DNA from: Saprospiraceae bacterium
GTDB taxonomy: Bacteria; Bacteroidota; Bacteroidia; Chitinophagales; Saprospiraceae
Assembly (NCBI GenBank): GCA_016716335.1
Contig: JADJWN010000002.1
Coordinates: 62,001 to 126,000 of the forward strand
DNA: 64,000 bases
Direction of reading: 5' to 3'
The notes below the pieces were generated by a model. The model searched no databases and was not told the DNA's origin. It saw only the letters and a program-made list of their open reading frames with translations. Shown piece by piece: positions 62,807 through 64,000 of the stretch. Within the stretch, counting starts at the first letter, position 1. Each line of letters opens with the position of its first letter. A program made the translations under genes and the position numbers.

Positions 62807-64000
62807 CTATTTATTCTTAAGGTAATCATTGATCATTTTTTCCAGTTGCTGCTCATTTTCTTCACTGTATCCTGTTTGGGTAAAAATTATTTTTCCTTCC
62901 TGATCTATCAGATATAGGCTGGGATAAACTTGAACATTATAAGTTTCTGCAACTTCTCTGGCTTTTAAAACTACAGGATATGATATATCCATGCTCTGTA
63001 AAAATGATTTCAGTACAGTATCTGCCTGGTCTAAAGGATTGACACCAATGATGATTAATCCTCGATGACGATACTTCCTGTCAAGGTTGTTTAATCCGGG
63101 AATGGCCTTTATACAGGGATAACAACTCCTGTAAAAGAAGTCGAGCAAAACCAGATTACCTCTGAGATCCTTGAGATGTAAGTTGGTTTCATCCGTAGTC
63201 GGAAGTGTCCAATCCGGTGCTTCGGTACCATCAGGAAGTAATGGAGGTATTTCATAGGGTGTATAGTCCTCAATTCTGTAATTAGACGGTATTGCATCTG
63301 AAGTAAAGAAGGTGTCATCTGCAGGAAGTATGGTATCCAGTTTGTGAAGTTCGAGTTTTTCAATCTGATAAAGTGTATCTTTATTGAATAACAGGTCGAA
63401 GACTTCCTCCATCTGCAAAGGCAAAAAGTCTCGCTGCGATATCCGGAATATATAACTGTGTCTGAGGGTGCTGATCATTTCAGCTGTATCCTCACGGGGA
63501 TATTGATAAGCAGAAATTACAAAACAGGATGTTCCGTTCAGGACAGTATCCGGCAGCATATTGAATTGATAAGGGTCGTTGGCTTGATTTTTCCATATGC
63601 TCAGAGGATTTTTTCTCGCTGAAACCAAGGGTCTGTAAAATGTGGTCTGACGGCACCTGTTTTTAATCTGCTGCGGCCACAAAGACTTGTCGGTTCTCGT
63701 ACCGGTACTGTCTGCAGGGTTCAGCGTATAAAGTTCAGAACCGGTGTAAATCATTTCTGATTTAAATCCATTACTGAATATGATGTGATTGTGAAATAAA
63801 AAGGGATGCAGGGTGTCTGAAAGGGTCTTGAAAAAATAGGTATGATTGTGGGATATGTTTGTGTCATTGTCATGCATATATTTCATGGATCTTATCATTT
63901 CATAATATCCTTTTTGTATGGATTGGCACTTATCGAATGACTTTTGCAGAATTTCCGTTTCAGACTGGCAAAATATCACGATCGGACAGATGAGTAGGTT
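62807..64000 (-). CDS. TlpA-like thioredoxin-fold protein, 5' end outside the window
   Basis: The reading frame stays open to the window edge, and the residues there (NLLICPIVIFCQS) look like the end of a signal peptide, so the start lies beyond 64000. The GTG at 63979 is therefore not the true start. The first ~240 residues are an unrecognised, probably periplasmic domain. The C-terminal ~140 residues form an AhpC/TSA-TlpA thioredoxin domain (LPDGTEAPDWTLPTTD, LLDFFYRSCYPCIKAIPGL with the CYPC redox pair, QVYPSLYLIDQEGKI). A periplasmic thiol-disulfide oxidoreductase is likely. It ends ~60 bases upstream of the his promoter on the same strand. Confidence 0.85.
   Translation of the reverse strand, partial: NLLICPIVIFCQSETEILQKSFDKCQSIQKGYYEMIRSMKYMHDNDTNISHNHTYFFKTLSDTLHPFLFHNHIIFSNGFKSEMIYTGSELYTLNPADSTGTRTDKSLWPQQIKNRCRQTTFYRPLVSARKNPLSIWKNQANDPYQFNMLPDTVLNGTSCFVISAYQYPREDTAEMISTLRHSYIFRISQRDFLPLQMEEVFDLLFNKDTLYQIEKLELHKLDTILPADDTFFTSDAIPSNYRIEDYTPYEIPPLLPDGTEAPDWTLPTTDETNLHLKDLRGNLVLLDFFYRSCYPCIKAIPGLNNLDRKYRHRGLIIIGVNPLDQADTVLKSFLQSMDISYPVVLKAREVAETYNVQVYPSLYLIDQEGKIIFTQTGYSEENEQQLEKMINDYLKNK

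Overview
This 64 kb window reads as a chromosomal segment of a Bacteroidota bacterium, most likely of the Saprospiria/Saprospiraceae type. The evidence is promoter cores of the TAnnTTTG kind, few Shine-Dalgarno sites, secreted proteins ending in type IX secretion (T9SS) sorting domains, a complete Na+-NQR operon, DUF3943 and DUF5606 proteins, an E1 dehydrogenase with fused alpha and beta parts, a eukaryote-like class Ia ribonucleotide reductase, and very long Cys-rich HYR/PKD-like surface proteins. No rRNA, tRNA, CRISPR array, prophage or insertion sequence was seen. The species assignment is inference.

Layout. 0-10 kb: a radical SAM/SPASM gene with an unknown partner, pth, a class A penicillin-binding protein, a lipid kinase, a DUF3943 protein, a 6-pyruvoyl-tetrahydropterin-type synthase, a small T9SS protein and galM. 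10-17 kb: nqrABCDEF, with NqrA carrying an unusual N-terminal signal peptide and membrane helix, closed by a strong terminator. 17-27 kb: housekeeping and envelope genes (ATP-grasp enzyme, htpX, dcd, serA, hldD, a DUF4157-like zincin, a LolC/E-type permease, tyrS, a HAD phosphatase, recX). 27-39.6 kb: a surface-protein locus with a 125-aa secreted protein and two giant paralogues (2026 and 1649 aa). Each giant ends in a dockerin-like pair, a cohesin-like domain and a T9SS tail, and each has a leader of about 275 nt and its own terminator. 39.6-49 kb: a CDGSH protein, cdd, kdsB, a LysM protein, a SpoU methyltransferase, pyrG, a candidate small hairpin RNA and a large AsmA-like protein. 49-55 kb: nrdB-nrdA, fused E1 and DUF5606. 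55-62.8 kb, minus strand: the complete histidine operon hisG-D-C-B-H-A-F-IE, preceded by a His-rich leader peptide and attenuator. The end of the window cuts a TlpA-like thioredoxin gene.

Eight single-base indels break six otherwise normal genes, all in the first 25.6 kb (radical SAM, PBP1A, ATP-grasp twice, htpX twice, serA, tyrS). In each case the continuation in another frame restores the conserved remainder of the family. Sequencing or assembly error is therefore more likely than decay, and I annotate the full-length genes.

The items most worth a second look are the his attenuator, the dockerin/cohesin giant-protein locus with its duplicated initiation region, the hairpin RNA at 45.1 kb, the membrane-anchored NqrA and the inverted DnaA-box pair upstream of nrdBA.
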